64,000 nt of DNA, from positions 575,916 through 639,915 of the forward strand of contig VXAZ01002362.1 in NCBI GenBank assembly GCA_013399875.1, in the 5' to 3' direction. The first letter of the stretch is position 1. Every line of letters starts with the position of its first letter. The notes below the pieces were generated by a model. It saw nothing but the letters and a program-made list of their open reading frames with translations. It made no database searches and was not told where the DNA came from. Positions 23,001-35,657 of this stretch are shown here, in pieces. Source of the stretch: Gymnorhina tibicen. Its lineage: Eukaryota; Chordata; Aves; Passeriformes; Artamidae. Both the position numbers and the translations under genes were made by a program.

Positions 23001-25487
23001 CTTTTTATGGAAATAATATTTTGTTATAAGCACTATCATCGTGTATTGTAATTATTATTTTGTTTTACCCTGCCCACACAGAAAACTGTTTGCATTATAT
23101 TCCATTGAAAGATACATTTTAAGTTCTCTCTGGTAGTCATGAATAATGTAAATTGACAAGAACTATTATGGAGGCAGGTAGACAAAGAAACAGAAAGTTA
23201 AGTGGTTTCCTTTCTTTTTATGGCAGAGTGACATTTACCTGTAAGTGCATTTGATTTTAACACAATAGGATGAGTCTCTGCTGTGCTGGATTAGGATTGA
23301 GGCATGCGGAGGAGTTCAGATAAAGAGTGGGCACTGAGAAATGCCCTCGCCAGACCTCTCTAGGGAGGGTACTTCAGCAGCAATAGCATGTCAGAATGTC
23401 TTTTTTTTTCAGTCCTTGCATCCAGCTGACAAAATCTTTCCTTGTTTCTGTATCTGTAATTCCAAGAGATCTCTCAGTGCTTCGCACAGCTGTCTAATAC
23501 TTTGTGCTTGTCACATCACTTTTCGAAAAAGGGTCAATGTCACTTTCCCACCCTGACAGACAGAAAAACCACTGCAAAGAGAAGTTGTAGATGAATGAGG
23601 GTCACTTGGAGACCCAGGACCCACTCTCCTGGTGTGTGTACCCATGGCCCAGATTGGTACTGCCTCTCACATTCCAGCTACAAATTTCATCAGTTCCCCC
23701 TTTCCTCAGACTTGCCAGAACTGCACTAGCTGGGTCTAACTCTTCTGCAGTTGCACTGAATTTAAATCAGAAATAAATTCAGTGGGTTGGATTACTTTTG
23801 TAAACGAGAGTGTTCCCCCTAAAACCGGTAGAGCTCATTTTTAGGTCTGAGAAGGTGTAACTGCTCTCATGTCTATAAACATCCCACTAAGTATGAAATA
23901 CTTTATTTCTCTAAGGTGACACATTTACTACCCTCCCTGATCCAGCTTTTCCCTGCAGTGTAACTTTCCATGTGTGCGAGGTTACACCGGCTAAGAGGGA
24001 CAAAAGCCACTCAACCCTTTTCTCCAGTAAAAACCCAACCAACCAAATAAACAAAAGCAAACAAAAACCAAGTAGACATCACACTGTGATCAAGATATTC
24101 CATTCCCCAGGGGAGTCACAGGTCTGCAAGTGGAGAGCTGAGGTCCTTCGGGAGAGCTGACATTCCTCTGCTTTTACAGAGGAGCAAAAAGGAATATTGT
24201 GGTTTAATCTGCCCATATTCCTTGAAGGAAAACTTCAGAGAACATTGCTGCCTCACAGAGCTTTTCTACTTTTGTGATGTCTCCTTTAAGTTTCTGTGCA
24301 GGAGAAGGACAGGCTCTGGCTGATGACAAATGTGACCTGTCCCACCGAGTTATTGTTGCTCGCTATGGGGGATAAGCTTTTGCAGTGCTCTGGTTCCTGG
24401 TGACGTAGTCCAGGGTGCACACACACACCACAGTTGTGTCTTGGGGCTTCAAATGCCTTTATCTATGTCATGCATTGGTTTTTACAGTTTGCTGTGAATC
24501 ACTGATGCCTGCTGGGAACACATACCCGCTTCTGGTTATTTTTATTACAATGTTATAATGGGCACAAGGACACTTAAAAGTGGAACAACTGAGCAGCTCT
24601 TGGTAGCCAGTGCTGTGCAGCTCTCCTGGGATGCCTGAGAACACTGAGTTGTGCTGCTGAACTGTCTTACTGTAGTGAAAAGAAATTGATTCCAACATAA
24701 TCAGAGTCCTGTGTAGTAACTCTACTCATGTGAATGGTGGAAGAGTAGCTAGAGCCCTGTATCAAGTCCTGGAATATGTGCTCAGAGCCCTTGATAAGCT
24801 GCAGGTTTCCTCGCTGAGGGTGGATCAGTCATTTAGACATTCTGGTTATATTTCAGCTGTGGGGCAGCTCTCTCTGTTACATGACTCCATGTCCTGGGAT
24901 GTCCAGGAACTCGGCTGGAAAGTTTTGTGGTTGCCTTCTAGCTAGAATCTCTTGGTCTGCTGGCTTTCTTACCTGCAGTAAACCACGGGCAGAGACATGA
25001 GATGAGTGTCAGAATCTCCTGATGAGAAACTGAGACATGACTTGAAAAAACACCTGGACAGCAGGTGAAGAAAAAGGGATTAATGGCATGCTGTGTTATT
25101 ATACTATGCTGATGTTGCCAGGATGAGTACAAAAGATACAAGGAATCCAATATGATGGAAAAAAGGAACATATAAACCCCAAGTTTGTTAATAACTGCTT
25201 GCCAAGTGAGTGAAGGTTTCAGCTTTGAAGGACAAATATTTCTGTTCTCAGATTGAGAAAGAGAGAGCAAAGAAACCAACCTGAGAACTGCACTCAGCTC
25301 CTTTGCTATGAGGGTTTAGTGTTCAGTGATTCCTGAAATGTTTGTTATGGATCATGAGCATATTAAAAAACCATCAAGATGCTCAGAGAAAACAGTAAAG
25401 GAAATGGCTGAAACAAACAATACTAGATATAAAATACCAATATCATCTGGAGTTCTATTAGCTCTGGAGGTCTCAGAGTGGACTTCG
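20086..25487. other. Single-copy DNA, no gene recognised
   Basis: No exon or named repeat was recognised. Positions 22850-23200 are AT-rich and evenly complex with TTTATGG and TAATTATTATTTTG words, the look of conserved non-coding DNA, but conservation cannot be judged here. The 21687-22076 (-) and 24938-25279 (-) frames show no known domain. Near 24022-24070 there is an (AAACC/CAAA)-rich low-complexity patch. Confidence 0.4.
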
Positions 25488-25596
25488 TCACCTCCAGTTT
25501 AGAAGGTCAGACACAAGAGAAAAACTGATTTGCTCAAGGCACAGAGCCAGAAAATGGTAGAATTGGGACTAGAAACCAAAGCTTTTTACTCTTTGC
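25488..25596 (-). mobile_element. MIR / CORE-SINE fragment
   Basis: Read on the plus strand it gives ACCTCCAGTTTAGAAGGTCA, then CTGATTTGCTCAAGGCACAG and AGCCAGAAAATGGTAGAATT, then GGGACTAGAAACCAAAGC. This is the reverse complement of MIR (the 'cttgcccaaggtcacacagc...ggcagagccgggatt' side). Confidence 0.7.
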
Positions 25597-27674
25597 AGGA
25601 AATAAACAAAGAGGTTTGCGGTAGCTTCAAAAGACATGGCTACAAGAGGACTTGAAATAACTGACCTCGATTTTCTAACCCCGTTGCACAGGCTTTGGCC
25701 AGGTCTTTGGATTCTGCTTTGTGCTTTAATTCTCCCGTGCCACTGCACACAAAGTGACAGTCACTTTTACAGGAAAATGTTAAGCCCAAACGCTGCCTTT
25801 GGGTACAGAAGGAAATCGCAGAGAAGAGAAGCCGCCATGTCCAGCTGATCAGGATAGTGGCCATGTGCCAGACATCATCTTTTGTGGTAATAACTCCTTT
25901 CCAATGGCAGCCTGAGCTATTTGCCTGTCATGATTTGTCTTTTTGTGCTTGGGGAATGCTGGCTGACCTTTGTCTTTGATGTTGCTCGGCCCTTTCCTTG
26001 CAATAGGGCAGTTCAGAAGGCCATGACCACATCTGCTTTGGCTGGTTCTGTTATCAATTAATTTGTCCTGCCACATCAAAGAACAGAGATAAAGCTGTAG
26101 CATTTCCTTACCACAGATTTTTATCTTCACTCCCCAGTTCACCTCACAACACACGCACCTTCCACCTCCACAGCAAGCGGAGAGAGAGAGACAGACAGAG
26201 AAAGAAACTGAAATGACATCCTAATAGCCTCCCTCGAGTGCTGATGGCACCTGGGTCTCTGTGTGCTGAGCCTTACACCCACTTCCAATCTGGCCTGGCC
26301 ACAGCCAGGCAGTTGCTTACTCCCCCAACAAGTTATTTGTTTTTCTCTCTAGACAAATCAGTGATGTTAGAATGACAAATAGCAGTTATAGCTTTGCACT
26401 TAGCTGAGTATAATTTCAGCCCATCAGTACCATCTGTCTCCCTTCTTGGGCTTCAGCTCCATTAAGCGACAGCCAGAGATCCTCAAGGACAAAGAGCCCA
26501 ACTCACACGGACAGATATTTGAGGGGTCAGAATCTGTGACTCTTTGCCCTTTGTGGTTCATTCCAGTGGTGAGCTAGAGAAAATGAGGGTGGGACATAGA
26601 ACCTAACCCAGATTCAAGCTTCCTGAGCTGTGCCATGCTGAGCCTTGATTCTCCTTGTCCAGGAATTCTGTGCTGAGATTGGTACTAAACACCATCCAAA
26701 CTTATCTGAAGACTTGCTGGGGTGGTGCTGTTTGTTTTGGCTTTGGGACAGCAGTCAGGCTTATTTCTAGGAAATTTTGTGTTCATTTACTAAAAGTCAT
26801 AGAAGAGACAGGAAAATGCCTCTGCATAGTAGGTATTGGTATTATTAGTATTAATACTAAACATTAGTATTAATAAACTAACCTGATCTGTTTGTGATAA
26901 TCTCACCTTGTAGTTCTTGAACGGACTTGTTTTCCAAGGAGCAATTCCTCTTGTCTCATGGGATTCACTAGCAAAAAAGATGCTTAATGAAGATTCCAGT
27001 CTCCATCACATTTCAGGAGAAGATTGCTTCTATCCTGATTAGGTCTTTCCCTGTCTCCAGAAGCATCCTCTTTCCCATCTATGACCTTTCAAAGTTCCTT
27101 GTTCCCATTCTGTATGAAGTTCAAACTCCTCTTCCTCATTTTATCTATTGTCTATACTGTCTATCAGTAATTTATCTGTCATCTCCTCTGTCTCTTCCTC
27201 CTGTTCACCATGTAACCTGTTGAAACCTGGCCACAGAAAATAAAATGAGGCATTTTAAAGAGTTTTTAGAATTACTGTAAGGTGGCTCTTGTCACAGGAA
27301 AGTAAAATGCCAAAGTAAAGTACTGGGCTGAGAGCAACAAGCCAAAAGGAAACACCAGTGACAAGGATTTGTCTGCATGAATATAAAATAATCTGTTCTG
27401 TCTTTGGGCACTCACCTTTTAGGAGCTCAATTCCTATTTAACCACACCAAAAAATGATCAGATTTGCAAAACAGCTCAGTTTGCTGAGCACAGTCAGTGT
27501 TATGTGTGTGTGAAAATCTGATTCTTCTGTCACCAGGCATGCTGGGGACTGGGTAGGACCAGTACCTAGGGATCTATATTCCCAGCTTTGGCCTCATGTC
27601 CTCAGACTTTTCTGATTTAGTTGTTTTCTCTACAGGCTTGCTTGCTTGCTTCTTGTTTTCTTGTTTGCTTTCTG
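25597..27674. other. Single-copy DNA, no gene recognised
   Basis: A short GA-repeat lies near 26175-26205. Positions 27000-27220 are strongly pyrimidine-rich on the plus strand. No frame or RNA gene was recognised. Confidence 0.4.
26845..26876. repeat. Perfect 16-bp palindrome with a second half-copy
   Basis: TTAGTATTAATACTAA (26845-26860) is a perfect palindrome. Its left part recurs as TTAGTATTAATA at 26864-26875. It may arise from simple AT-repeat slippage. Confidence 0.85.
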
Positions 27675-27865
27675 TCTTTCTCCTTTTCTTTCTCCTTTTC
27701 TCCTTTTCTTTCTTTCTTTCTTTCTCTCTTTCTCTCTCTTTCTCTCTTTCTTTCTCTCTTTCTCTCTCTTTCTCTCTTTCTTTCTCTCTTTCTCTCTCTT
27801 TCTCTCTTTCTTTCTCTCTTTCTCTCTTTCTCCCTTTCTCCCTTTCTCTCTTTCTTTCTTCTCTT
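27675..27865. repeat. 191-bp homopyrimidine tract with 30-bp higher-order repeat
   Basis: Every base from 27675 to 27865 on the plus strand is C or T. Positions 27721-27750, 27751-27780 and 27781-27810 are three identical 30-bp units made of TTTCTCTC, TTTCTCTCTC, TTTCTCTC and TTTC blocks. A partial fourth unit starts at 27811 before the pattern shifts to TTTCTCCC. C/T-only DNA cannot encode a stop codon on either strand. This is why long Phe/Leu/Ser-rich plus-strand frames and an Arg/Glu/Lys-rich minus-strand frame overlap here; none is a gene. Confidence 0.95.
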
Positions 27866-30800
27866 GTTATGTTTTCTGAGGACTAATTTGATCACATCCC
27901 AAAACATGGAGAAAAATTCGTTTTGGAACCATTTTGCATGTGCAATGAAAAAGCCCAGTCTTCCCCAGTGTGGCTGTGAATGTCCTTCTCTCTCATTGAC
28001 TAAAGACCCTGTGTACCTTGCAGGATCAGTTGCATTCAAAAACCTGTCCTTTCAAATTTGTTTAGGTAAAGTGCAGAGTGCAGATGATTCCCAGAATAGC
28101 TCTTCTGGCTTCATTTGGAATGACAGCAAAAACAAATCTGGACTTAGCTTTTCATCTCAATAGAAGGGCATACGAGAAGCAGTGAGAATATGTCATTGTT
28201 CGTAAAGGACAGTGTTACCTGAGAGCGAGCACAGGAGAGAGGCAGGGAGAAAGAGATTTTTCCTCTCTGCTAAATAAGGGCCATTTTGAGGTGTGTGAGG
28301 ACAGCGGGGGTCAGCGAGTGCTGGAACTGACTCTGAACTTCTGGCAGAACAATCTCCTGGAACTAAAACCAAGAGTACCTTTATCTTCAGCAACCTGCCG
28401 GGAGATGTTCCACAGCCAGCTTTCTCCACGAGAGCCAGGTTACAGTGTCTGTACATGACAGCAACTGAAGCAAAAGCTTTTGTCTTTTAAAACAGACTGG
28501 CTCACACACAGCAGAGTAGACTCAAGCCTGATATTTAATATCAGACACTGCGCAAGAATCCCTTTGTAATAGAAGAGCCATAAACCATGAGATTATTTGC
28601 CACGTAAGAGGGAGATGGTGGGTGCAGGTGTTCACACACCATGGCTAATTAGAACAGGAACAGATGAGTTACAGGAATTAGAATTCCTTCAGTAAGGATC
28701 TGCTCTGCACGCTGATCTGTTTTAAATCCCAGGTACTACCAGAGTCTGAGCCACTTTTCACCATGAATCCAATCTGTTTGGCAGACACTCCTTCAGCCTC
28801 GTTGCTTCCCTGTCTTAGGAAAGGAGGAAAGACTGAGCTCCCCATTTGCTGGAGAGGTGGTTGCACTGAACTTCCATGTTAATTGCCTGCACACACAGTC
28901 AGCATCAGAACGAGAAATAAAGTCCGGGAGTCCTGATTCTTAGTCCTCTCCCATCAGCCATGTTCTCCTGAGCTTGCTTTACCTGCGTATTAGGGGTTTT
29001 GTGGGCAACTACAGAGACAGAGAACAGATTGCCCCCAAATGGGGTCTTCAATCACTCAACTTTTATCACGGAGCGACAGTAGCTTCCCTCCCTACCTCCT
29101 TGAAAAGCTTTTAAAATAAACACAGGTACATTAGAACAACAGCCCTGCAAAAAGGGTCCCTTCCTCCCCCTTACCTTCTTGCTCTCCTGTCATTAAGCAG
29201 AGCAGAGCCATCCTTACAAGTGACATTTGGACAGATTGACTTAAGCTATTTACTTTAAGCTTTTCTTCCTCCCATTCAGGATCATTTTCATTCATTTTTC
29301 AAGTGTTTCAAAATTTCTTTTGCCAAATCCCTAGATCAGGTGATTCAGAATGAAGCAATGGGACTTGTGCCATTCCGATAAAAGCACAACCCTGAAGCTT
29401 CCCTACTTTTCCCACAGCCCCTTTCTGTTTACTCCTTAACTCACTAATTCTGCTGACAAAAGGAAAAATACAGCAGGAGTCATAAAGGAAAAATCACTTT
29501 TAAAAGGCAGTTTTATTTTCTTACCACAGATACTACCTTGCTGGTTAAACCATTGAGTAATTGTATTCTGGGCTTAGAGTCAGTGGGTCAGATTCTGGTT
29601 TGAATTTTATCAATAAAAACCACTCCAGGGCAACCTTTCATAAATATTCTTGCTTTTAAACCAGTGTGCTTTGCTGCCTGAGGATGCCTTCCTAAACCAA
29701 ATCCTAACCCAGAATTACCACATTAATGTCAGTGGAACTGACAGGTGACAGAGTTCAGACTCGGAACTCCCTCACAAGGGTTTTCTCTCTCTCCCAGCAG
29801 CAGAAAAGCACCGAGCAGGTTTAATACAACTCTCCTGACTTACTCTCCCTGCTCAGCAGAAGTCTGGGAGCTTTGCTGGGTAGATTGGAGATGCAGTAGC
29901 ACAGATGTGTTGTCTGAAGTGAGCATGTGCTGTGCTGCTGTGGACCCTATTGTGCCAAGGATTGAACAAAGCTCTGCTTACTACCCTCTTATCATCAGCT
30001 TGGGCAAGGCATTCTCTCTATCAGATCCCTCTTTTTTTTTTCTCTCATTCTTATCTGTCTTGCTTAATGGCAACTGGAATATTTTGGACATTTCCTCAAG
30101 TTCTGTATTAGCTCCACCTAAGGAAAAGATGGTCTAAGTCACCTCTTTTCAGGACACACAGAAGGTGGAACAGAGGGTAAGATTTAGGGATGAAGGAAGA
30201 GTTGAGTTATGCCAAGTGATGTTCATGTTACAGAACGGCCACATCGGTTGTTGGGTAACTGGAACTGCAGTTTGTGGCACTCCTGGGACAGCAACTCTCA
30301 ATAAAGTTAAGGCTTTTTCTGTACATATAGGTTGAGTTAGGGGAAATTCTCAAAATATATAAACAAGAACTAGTCTTGCAGAGAAGATAAGCTTTGGAGT
30401 AAGGGGGCTGTCTCTTGCAACGTGTATTTAGTGTCTACCGCAGTGGGGACTAATCTCATGTTGGGCCTCTGGATGCTGGGCCCCTCTTAATGTGTGTACT
30501 GCTGTAATACACAGAACTACTTCCTCCCATTGACTGCCTTTTTGTTGCATTGTTTTGTGTAATTGACTCCCTTTTTCATCCAGAGGCCAAAAAGTGATTA
30601 TTGGAGATTGCCAGCTCCAGACCTGAATTGTTTCATTCAGGAAGTTAATTAAAATCAACCCACCTCTTCAGAAAACCTTTTCACATACAGTGTGGATGCT
30701 CCTTTCATCTCTGTGTTACTTTTTCTTTTTTTTTTTTAATCAGTACTCCTTAAATCATGGAAATAACTTGGCAAAGGAGCTGAATTACAAGCAAAATCAG

Positions 30801-33260
30801 TTAGGAACGTAGGTAAAGGCACATAATAGGTCTTTAGAGGAGAGGAATGAATTTAATTGAGTGAAAGCTCAGAAAACCCAAAAGTAAACTCAGGGTCATC
30901 AGCATGCTTCTTTCACTTATCCCTCAGTTGCACTTCATAGATCCAGGCTTCCTTTTGCTCTGCTGTTATCACACTTTCCTTTTGCTGTGATTTATTAACT
31001 GTGGAACTGTCAAATTATGAAACTGAGGTTCTAGAAATACTTATTAATGTTTGAGAAATTCATTTCACACTTGAATACTTTTTCTAACACTTACTAATGT
31101 CCCTCATTTTGGTCATGTGGGTCTGCAGGGCAAGAAAACAAGGTATCTTATTATGTATTTAGCATGTGGAGATGAAGGATGAAAAAAATGTATTTTAAAA
31201 CCCCCTCAAACATCGCAGCAGCCTCATGCATTTGGTCCTTGTGCTGCTGTATGTGGTGACTGTGTGTGGATGTGCATAAGCAGGGCAATATCTGTACATT
31301 CAGTGACACCATTCCAACTCCCTTTCAGTCACTACTAAGAAAGCACTTCTAATCCCCTCTGAGAAGCTCGAACATAAAATTCCTTTCATGCCGGTTTTGT
31401 CTTCCTCAGTTTGGAGAACACTGACCTTCCCCCTGTGATTCCAATGGAACTTGTAATTCAAAAGGCATTTCTGTTTATTATTACCCTGTTAGTGTACAAG
31501 AATCATCAGGGATGCCAGCACTGCTCAGGAAACAAGGTTACTCTCTGAGCTCTGTTGCAGCTTTGTGCTGCAAAGAAAAATACACAGGCCATAGATAAAT
31601 TATGATTACTTTACTCACTATTTAATAAGAATAATGAGCCTAAAATAATCACTGAATAATTACTTGCCTCAAGATCCTTTGCCACCCTTATTTCCCACAC
31701 AAAGTTTTCTGATGTAAATTCATTTAAAAAGTAGGAACAAAGCCCACCAAAAATGTCAAAGTTTATGAATTTGCTCTTACAGGACTGGAACATTTCTACC
31801 TCTTGACACTCAGTTTTGAAATGTGTTATGTTACAACAGTATCAAATTTAACAGTTCTGAACTGGTATAGTCTTACCTAATACGAGGTTTTCCTTCAAAA
31901 TATAATTTTGCACAGAATACTGAGCTCTGTGTTTCCATCAGCATTAATGAAGTCAAGTTTAGTATTTAAGCTAATCTGCTCAAAGTAGTCCTATTACCCT
32001 TCATACTTAGAGAGACATCATCTGATAGGAAATGGCTGCAATACCTCCAGCTTTCCTAAAATACTGACAGTTTCAACCGTTTCTTAAGAAATACTCACTG
32101 GGGACTGCAGCTCTAAACACACTTCTGTTTTAAAATGTGACCATCTTCTTTAGCTTAAATGGGGGACTCCTTACAACCGAAGCAGTGGTGTTGCTGGCTA
32201 CCCAAAGGCCAGCCAGAGACAGGAGTGACCACCAGACATTTTTCCTTGAGATGCCTCTCCACAGTGCTTTTTTCCTTTTGCTACCTCACTGGTTCCACCT
32301 ATGATTTCTAAATGACCGTAACATCCTTTCCTCAGGCAAGTATTTCATGCCAGCATTGAGAACATTGTTTTTTTCAAAGGAAACTCCAGTAACATTTACA
32401 GTTTTTCACACTTGGCAAGCTGCTCCTGACGAAAACTGTGTGCAGCAGAAGTACCTTCTTCAATGCACAGGTGTCCACCGCACACTCAAATTATCAGACT
32501 TAATGATAAGAGGGAAAAAACCCCACCTTTTTGGCAGAAGTAACATGGAAGACATAATTCATTTTTTTTTACCTGCAATAAGTGGAGTGAATTCTGGTCT
32601 TGTTTAATCCAGCACAGCAGCCGACAATGGGATGGGCTGGAGTGTTTGCTCTGCTGTCTCTTCTGTTTAAGCTGAGGACAAGAAAAAGTGTTAATACAAC
32701 AGTGAATCCTTGCTGGGACCTGACCCTGATTACAGCTCTGCCCCACGGATCTGCAGGCCCCTCAGTGCCCATGTTTTCACACCTGACAATATGTGAGTGC
32801 CTAATTTTGGTATGCAGGAAAATGCTCATGTGTGAAGGCAACCCCCTCCTCTAAATTCTGGACACACAAATTCAGCAGATCTTTCAGATCACGTATGCTC
32901 ATTTGAAAGTTTGTCTTTCAACACCTCTCCTCTTCCTCTTTCTTTGCTGCTGCCCTTCAACTTTTGTGTCTGTAGACTTGAAAACTTGTGCCATGTGGAA
33001 GCTCCCCTGTAACATCAGCTAAACTACAGTTTCTTCCTTAAGCTGCACACACTGGTCAATATTCACTTTGCAAGTAGTTCTGCTTTTGATAAATGCAGCC
33101 TAATTTTTCTGTGGAACAAATTTTGAAATATCTCCTTGGACATTTTTAAAGTTACAGATCTGTTCTAGAAATCATTTATTTGTTTTAATGTTCCTTAACA
33201 TCCCTGAACCTAAAAGCATTTCATAGATATGTTTCCCTGACCATTTCACTAAGAATGATT
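27866..33260. other. Single-copy DNA, no gene recognised
   Basis: No exon was recognised. It holds a T-run near 30729 and scattered weak relics of the foldback family. The frame at 29745-30137 (+) has no recognisable content. Confidence 0.4.
29583..29750. repeat. Weak relic(s) of an old amniote repeat
   Basis: GGGTCAGATTCTGGTTTGA (29586) and, about 110 bases on, CCCAGAATTACC followed by ATTAATGTCAGTGGAACTGA match the two phrases of the 'cagattctg ... gtcaatggaact' foldback repeat seen across amniotes. The middle is not recognisable. Confidence 0.3.
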
Positions 33261-33372
33261 TAGCTCATTATTAATGCTTCCCTTTCACAGAACCAGAAAC
33301 TGAGATGCAGGTATCTGAGAGAAGTGCTATTGTTTTTAGAAGCATAATTGGATTCTGGTTTCTAGAACTCAC
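33261..33372 (-). mobile_element. Probable MIR / CORE-SINE fragment
   Basis: The plus strand shows CATTATTAATGCTTCCCTTT, then CACAGAACCAGAAACTGAGA and TGCAG, and later AATTGGATTCTGGTTTCTAG. The order fits reversed MIR ('ttttacagatgaggaaactgaggc ... gattcgaacc'), but divergence is high. Confidence 0.4.
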
Positions 33373-33608
33373 CTTGCTGAGGGCTCAGCTCTTCTAAAAA
33401 AAGCTGTCTACAAGGGTCAGAAAGAAACTATTAAATTGCCTGACACCTATTAATCTACTCCTCTTTTAGGTCCGTAGCTGTGAACTGAGCTCATTGAAAT
33501 AAAATCTCTCATACTTGTGAGATCATGTATTAGAAAATCAGTCCTGGTGTGCCCAAAGAGTTGGCTCCACATTACATTATTTCCTTATATAAACAGTAAT
33601 AAAATACT

Positions 33609-33625
33609 CCCCCCCCCCACCCCCC
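33609..33625. repeat. C-run (C10-A-C6)
   Basis: Ten C, one A, six C on the plus strand; the minus strand is a G-run. Such runs are sites of sequencing error and can form i-motif or G-quadruplex structures. Confidence 0.9.
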
Positions 33626-35149
33626 AATATATTTCATTTTAGGGAAATGCAACAGGAAAGAACAAAAGTAAAATTCCCATTTGTGAAAGCACAGCATGTG
33701 CAACTTCACTGTAACAGGCAGCAAAAGGTCTAAGAGCAAAAAAAGGACTACTGAGACCTGCACACAGAGAGTTTCTCATAAATTAGCTCGGAAAACCAAA
33801 GGTAGAGCACTGCAAGCTAGAGAAGGCTTGAAGCACAAAATATTTTTAAAGTCCTTTAGCAATATTAAAATTCTGCTCAGAAACAACTATTATAATGTGA
33901 TTTTCCCCTCTCCTTGCTTGGGAATCAATTGTGTAGATATTCTCTTTGTTAAAAATTTTCAAAACTCTAAAAAAATGGATTTAGTTCCCACCCTGGACAA
34001 ACGAACGAAAGTGCTTAATGCATTGGTGTTGGTGCACAAAGTGCATTTGTTGTGCTGCTGAATGTAACACGATCTGAACCAAGGCAGGAGAATGAACACT
34101 TTGCAGCCCCTGATGGATTTCAGATTTATTAGACACTGGAATGTTTTTTTTCCCCCCTTGTCTATAAGAACACAGTGTGTAAGATGATAAAGGGCAGGAA
34201 TAAAGGGAGCAGACATTGTAGCCCTTAAAATTAAAAGGACTGTTTCTAGATTTTGAAAGTGTCAATGTATGAAAAAGCAGCCTAAATAGAAGTGTTGCAT
34301 TATTCAGTACGCTTTCCTCCTGGAAAGAAAAACATTTTGCAACCACTGACAAAGCTATGGACATGTGACTAATACTACTTTTATTTTCCTATATGGAGAA
34401 AAACCCCATCACAAAGCCTAAATGGAATATTTATGCTGTAAGATAATACACTCGTACCTGTAAATTATGAGTGCAAGATGTAATAATTCATCCTTAGTTT
34501 CATTACTCATGCACTATGGAGCTTTCAAGATTAGGGATGGATTTGTTATGCCACTACATTCCAGTATATGTTTTCCCTTTCTTAACCCTCTCTCTCTTCT
34601 CTGGCACACACATCCTGTACAGTAGGAGCAAATTTCTTTGCACCAACACATACAGACTGTATGAGCTACACAGAACTGGCATGGCTTTCAAAGGACATAT
34701 TAATGATCCATTTTATGATGTTAAGCAGGCTGAAAAAAAATTAGCTCAGGGCAGAGGGATATAATTTCAAATAAATTTGGAGGAAAGTTTCCTATTCAGA
34801 GAAGAGCTCCAAGGTGTAACATTAATAAAACGCTGTTGTAGTCTAATGTTACAGGATAGTTCTCCTGAGCTTCCAGGATGGGAACTACAGTGGTCTGCTT
34901 GTAGTAGCAGGAGTTTTGTTCCAGTATCTGTGCATTGCTTTGTGAAAGGGAGTAACAAAACTCTGGAATGAATTGCTTCAAAGATTAGAATTCCCATGAA
35001 AATATAAACAACAAAACTATTCACTGAAAGCAAACTTATGTTTAATATATAAGCAGAGGAATAAACAAGTTCTGTTCTTCTATTTTTGACTCTGTATTTT
35101 AAGTGTCTGAAAGTGATGTACGTCTGACAGATGACAAGGCCAAGGAGAC
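33626..35149. other. Single-copy DNA, no gene recognised
   Basis: AT-rich. Overlapping frames on both strands (33696-34061 and 33981-34364) are without recognisable domains. Confidence 0.4.
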
Positions 35150-35325
35150 AGTTTGGGCCAGTGTTCTGAGCACTGGCACTCCAGGCTCTGCTGGGGTCTG
35201 CTACTGAGTTATTGTGTAATCTTGGGTGAGTCATTTAAATTCTTTATGCTCTGATTTCACCAGTCTGTAAAATAGGTGTAATCCTCCCCCATTTACCTCA
35301 GACAGCAAAAATATCTATAAAACAT
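35150..35325 (+). mobile_element. MIR / CORE-SINE
   Basis: The run GGGGTCTGCTACTGAGTTAT, TGTGTAATCTTGGGTGAGTC and ATTTAAATTCTTTATGCTCT, then TTTCACCAGTCTGTAAAATA and GGTGTAATCC, corresponds in order to MIR 'gctgtgtgaccttgggcaagtcacttaac...ctcagtttcctcatctgtaaaatggggataat'. CATTTACCTCA at 35290 extends the match. Confidence 0.8.
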
Positions 35326-35566
35326 CTTAGACGGCATGTTATGTTCAGGCAAATTTCACTTCAGCAAAACATTCTCTTTATGAGCTGTATTTGTCCACAG
35401 ATCTTTTTGTCCTGCAAATCTCTGCCCCCAGACACACACATACACAGTCATGTCACTGTCGCCTGAAAGATGAGAAGATCATGACTTTACTGTGACATCA
35501 AAACAATCATTCTGCTCCTATGGCTGCAGAAATTGCATTAACTATCAAACTTTAAGTCTTTTCAAA

Positions 35567-35657
35567 GACCAAATCTTGCTTGTCTTAATCAAGTGAGAAG
35601 TCCCAGTAAAAATCAGTAGGATACTTTGAGCCATTAAGGAAAGCAGGATCTGGCCTC
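35567..35657. repeat. Foldback (inverted-repeat) element
   Basis: The left arm at 35567-35590 (GACCAAATCTTGCTTGTCTT...) pairs with the right arm at 35632-35655 (...AAAGCAGGATCTGGCC) at about 18 of 24 positions. Inner sequence AAGTCCCAGT...GGATACTTTG extends the symmetry. It is the best preserved of the foldback copies here. I recognise the wording from other amniote genomes but not a formal family name. No coding capacity, so it would have moved, if at all, non-autonomously. Confidence 0.6.

Noticed and set aside
27596..28163. Long overlapping Phe/Leu/Ser-rich and Arg/Glu/Lys-rich open frames
   Set aside because: They exist only because a C/T-only strand cannot contain a stop codon in any frame on either strand. 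They are artefacts of the repeat.
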